Assembly: GCA_963752695.1 (NCBI GenBank)
Contig: CAVVZB010000002.1
Span: forward strand, 744,001-808,000
Direction: 5' to 3'
DNA length: 64,000 bases
From: Bog-113 sp963752695
GTDB taxonomy: Bacteria > Acidobacteriota > Terriglobia > Bryobacterales > Bryobacteraceae
A program made the translations under genes and the position numbers. Each line of letters begins with the position of its first letter. The first letter of the stretch is position 1. Below, piece by piece: positions 61,521 through 64,000 of the stretch. A model generated the notes under the pieces. That model did not search any database, was not told the DNA's origin, and saw only the letters and a list, made by a program, of their open reading frames with translations.

Positions 61521-61587
61521 TTCGTTAATACTCGCACAGCTTCTCACAATAGTAAATGGGAAAATAGTAAGGTCGGGGTTAGGGCAA

Positions 61588-62496
61588 CTACGACATTTCT
61601 TTACGATCGTTTGAGCATACCATGCCAACGGGCAGCGCTTGGAGGAAGGCCTTGGCCGCGCGGTTGAAAGTTTTGCGTTTGCGGTGCACCACTCCAACCG
61701 GCCTTACTAACCCCGGCGATTCCAGCCTTAGTACTTTCAGCCGTCCTTGATTGACTTCGTGTTGCATGGTTCGATCAGGCAGAATACTAATGCCATGGCC
61801 GAGCGCCACGGCCTCTTTCACCATCTGAATGTTGTCGAAATTCATGACAACGTTGACTGTTACACCTTGTTCGCGAAGAAAGCGGTCGACATCCCTGCGA
61901 ATAGCTAGATGCGAGTCAAACGCAACGAAGTCCTCACGATCCAACTCTTGGGGTTGCAGTGCAGTCCGCTGATGGAAACGATGGGAAGGCGGGATGGCGA
62001 CGGCCATGGTTTCGTCCCGCCAGTGAATAACTTTCAAAACGCGGCTGGCTTCCGGGTAACTGACTAATCCTAGGTCGGCGGTTTCTTCGATAACGGCCTG
62101 GTAGACGCGGGCGGGTTGGAAGTACTCGACGCGGAGTTGGACACCGGGACACAGAGACTGGAATTCGGCGCGCACCCGGGTCATTTCGGTCAGCGCTACC
62201 GAGTAAATGGAAGCAATCCGCAGTTCTCCAGCCGGACCTTCCCGGACGCCATCGATGGCGGCTTGAAATTCTTCGGTACGGCGAATGACATCGCGGCAGA
62301 AATCCAGGTACAGGCGGCCAGCATCGGTCAGGGTTAACGGGCGCGTACGGCGATCGAGTAGTTGAGTGCCGATGCGGCGCTCCAATTCCTGAATGTGCTG
62401 GGAAGCGGCGGACTGGCTAATGCCGTTGGCGGTGGCGCCGCGGCTCAGATTGCGTTGGAGGGCCACGTCGCGGAAGAGCTTACATTCGGGGAACAT
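61588..62496 (-). CDS. LysR-family transcription regulator, possibly controlling gltB
   Basis: 302 residues. N-terminal winged helix (LFRDVALQRNLSRGATANGI; SQSAASQHIQELERRIGTQL) and LysR effector domain (ELRIASIYSVALTEMTRVRA; ALGHGISILPDRTM). It is divergent from gltB by 98 nt, the same arrangement as gltC and gltAB in Bacillus. A regulatory site is likely in the gap but I cannot define a clear T-N11-A box. Effector unknown. Confidence 0.9.
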   Translation of the reverse strand: MFPECKLFRDVALQRNLSRGATANGISQSAASQHIQELERRIGTQLLDRRTRPLTLTDAGRLYLDFCRDVIRRTEEFQAAIDGVREGPAGELRIASIYSVALTEMTRVRAEFQSLCPGVQLRVEYFQPARVYQAVIEETADLGLVSYPEASRVLKVIHWRDETMAVAIPPSHRFHQRTALQPQELDREDFVAFDSHLAIRRDVDRFLREQGVTVNVVMNFDNIQMVKEAVALGHGISILPDRTMQHEVNQGRLKVLRLESPGLVRPVGVVHRKRKTFNRAAKAFLQALPVGMVCSNDRKEMS

Positions 62497-62594
62497 CCAG
62501 GGGAGAGCTTAGCATAAGAAAAACTGATGGAGAAAACCCACAAAAGTTGTTTGGATAATAGTATCGTCGGCTGGTAACCTTATGTAACTCTTTT

Positions 62595-64000
62595 ATGACG
62601 CGCAACGGTCCGCCCGCGGAGCAGGGCCTCTATCATCCCGACCAGGAACACGACGCCTGTGGCATCGGATTTGTGGCGGATGTGAAGGGCCGGAAGTCCC
62701 ACGACATCATCACGCGAGGGCTACAGATTCTGTTGAACCTGACGCATCGCGGAGCTTGCGGCTGCGATTCCGAGACGGGCGATGGCGCGGGGCTGCTGGT
62801 CCAAATCCCGCACGTTTTCTTTACCCGGGCCTGTAGGGAGCTGGGCTTCGAGCTGCCGGGCGCGGGAGAGTACGGCGTCGGCATGGTTTTTCTTCCGGTT
62901 GATCCTCAGCAGCGTCTGGTGTGCGAGGGCATTCTTGAATCGATTGCCCGGGAAGAGGGACTGCACGTTCTTGGCTGGCGTGATTTGCCCGTGGATGGGG
63001 ACGCAATCGGACGGGTGGCGCGCAATTCGCAGCCTTACATCCAACAGGTCTTTCTGAGCGGCCGAGGGCAAGCTCTGGAAGGGGACGCGCTCGAACGCAA
63101 GCTTTACGTGGTCAGAAAGCGAACGGAGAACGCGATTGCGAAATCGGAATTGGCTCACCGTGCCGACTTTTTCGTGCCTTCGCTTTCGAGCCGCACCATC
63201 GTCTATAAAGGTCTGCTTCTGGCCCCGCAGATTGCACGCTTTTACCCGGAGTTGAACGATCCGGAGTTCACCAGCGCGCTTTGTCTGGTGCACCAGCGGT
63301 TTTCGACCAATACGTTCCCGACCTGGCAGTTGGCGCATCCATTCCGCTACATCGCCCACAACGGCGAGATAAATACGTTGCGTGGAAATGTGAATTGGAT
63401 GCACGCGCGGCAATCGATCCTGAACTCGCCGCTCTTCGGGGACGACATCAAGAAGCTGTTTCCGATCAATCCGCCGGGGGGCAGCGACTCTTCGGCTTTC
63501 GATAACGTTCTTGAGCTCTTATCGCAAAGCGGCCGCTCGCTGCCTCATGCCATTTCGATGCTGATACCCGAAGCGTGGGCCGGCAACGAGTACATGGAGG
63601 CAGAGAAGCGCGCGTTCTACGAATATCACTGCTCCTTGATGGAGCCGTGGGATGGACCTGCGGCGATTGCGTTTTCCGATGGGCGCGTCATCGGGGCCAC
63701 GCTCGACCGGAACGGTTTGCGTCCGGCGCGATATCTGATCACTCACGACGATTTGATCGTGATGGCGTCAGAGTCAGGCGTGCTCCCGGTGAAACCGGAA
63801 GAGGTGCGGCTGAAGGGAAGGCTGCAACCCGGCAAGATGCTGCTGGTGGATCTGGTGGCGGGACGAATTGTCTCCGACGCGGAACTCAAGCAGGGGCTGG
63901 CGGCGCGTCAGCGGTACGCGGAGTGGCTGGGGAAATATCAAGTCTCGCTGGATCAGCTACCTGCGCCGGCGCGAGTGCAAGGTTCCGACCACTCGACCAT
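62595..64000 (+). CDS. gltB: Glutamate synthase large subunit, 5' part (window edge)
   Basis: Open from ATG 62595 to the end of the window (about 468 residues). Residue C22 in HDACGIGF is the N-terminal nucleophile after propeptide removal (21 residues), followed by NLTHRGACGCDSETGDGAGL, HQRFSTNTFPTWQLAHPFRY and AHNGEINTLRGNVNWM, the class II glutamine amidotransferase domain. Transfers glutamine amide nitrogen to 2-oxoglutarate. TTATGT (62580-62585) ends 9 nt before the ATG. The FMN and FeS parts lie beyond the window. Confidence 0.95.
   Translation, partial: MTRNGPPAEQGLYHPDQEHDACGIGFVADVKGRKSHDIITRGLQILLNLTHRGACGCDSETGDGAGLLVQIPHVFFTRACRELGFELPGAGEYGVGMVFLPVDPQQRLVCEGILESIAREEGLHVLGWRDLPVDGDAIGRVARNSQPYIQQVFLSGRGQALEGDALERKLYVVRKRTENAIAKSELAHRADFFVPSLSSRTIVYKGLLLAPQIARFYPELNDPEFTSALCLVHQRFSTNTFPTWQLAHPFRYIAHNGEINTLRGNVNWMHARQSILNSPLFGDDIKKLFPINPPGGSDSSAFDNVLELLSQSGRSLPHAISMLIPEAWAGNEYMEAEKRAFYEYHCSLMEPWDGPAAIAFSDGRVIGATLDRNGLRPARYLITHDDLIVMASESGVLPVKPEEVRLKGRLQPGKMLLVDLVAGRIVSDAELKQGLAARQRYAEWLGKYQVSLDQLPAPARVQGSDHST

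Noticed and set aside
61521..61697. N-terminal extension of the sulfatase
   Set aside because: It overlaps the LysR gene 3' end and lacks sulfatase similarity; the signal peptide starts at ATG 61520.
1..64000. Origin of replication, prophage, insertion sequence, tRNA or rRNA
   Set aside because: No dnaA/dnaN, DnaA-box cluster, integrase, transposase, att-like repeats, cloverleaf or rRNA sequence was seen.

Overview
The window reads as a chromosomal segment of an acidobacterium, most likely of the Solibacter/Bryobacter kind. This is inferred from gene content, not from a database search: a 1243-residue carboxypeptidase-regulatory/TonB outer-membrane protein, a secretin with a C-terminal cohesin domain, a TIGR03118-type secreted protein, futalosine-route menaquinone synthesis (mqnC), many signal-peptide-bearing proteins, and moderately high GC. 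Genes are densely packed on both strands. No tRNA, rRNA, CRISPR array, insertion sequence or phage gene was seen.

Layout. 1-9.6 kb: secreted and envelope functions (SIMPL-domain protein, Tat-exported glucoamylase-like hydrolase, RNase T2, GH18 glycosidase, small Cys/His protein plus TonB receptor), with a degenerate receiver protein, a cold-shock gene, KDPG aldolase and a P450. 9.6-16.9 kb: pepA and smpB, then a secretin-cohesin fusion with two major-pseudopilin-like genes, pyruvate kinase and a NIPSNAP protein. 16.9-25.7 kb: aldo/keto reductase, mqnC, the oxidative pentose-phosphate set pgl-opcA-zwf, a second receiver-like protein, trpD and a TIGR03118 protein. 26-30.8 kb: sucC-sucD-ndk, two tandem paralogous methyltransferases and a DUF2156 acyl/aminoacyl-transferase-like gene. 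30.8-38 kb: porin, SDR, then an S55-peptidase/beta-propeller/glycosyltransferase run. 37.9-42.4 kb: arginine operon argF-argG-argH-argR with an HNH endonuclease gene as its last member, headed by two ARG boxes over a sigma70-like promoter. 42.5-49.9 kb: tetrapyrrole cluster (ccsA/hemX-like, hemA, hemC, fused cobA-hemD, lipoprotein, geranylgeranyl-reductase-like flavoprotein, hemL); hemL is broken by two frame changes. 50-64 kb: giant TonB-type receptor, class III aminotransferase plus methylmalonate-semialdehyde dehydrogenase, haem-binding-like protein, PDZ pseudoprotease, CPA2 antiporter, sulfatase, LysR regulator, and the 5' part of gltB running off the window.

Two observations go beyond gene calling. 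First, at least 17 genes have a TAnnnT-like hexamer ending only 5-10 nt before the start codon, usually without a Shine-Dalgarno sequence. This suggests that leaderless or nearly leaderless transcription is common here, and three divergent gene pairs have such promoters back to back. Second, a structured intergenic element of about 44 bp occurs twice, 54 kb apart and in opposite orientation. Both copies share three conserved blocks (GTGCATCC, GTGCACAAC, GCACAATC) at almost the same spacing; I do not recognise it.

GC content, family assignments and residue roles were judged by eye from motifs, without alignment software.
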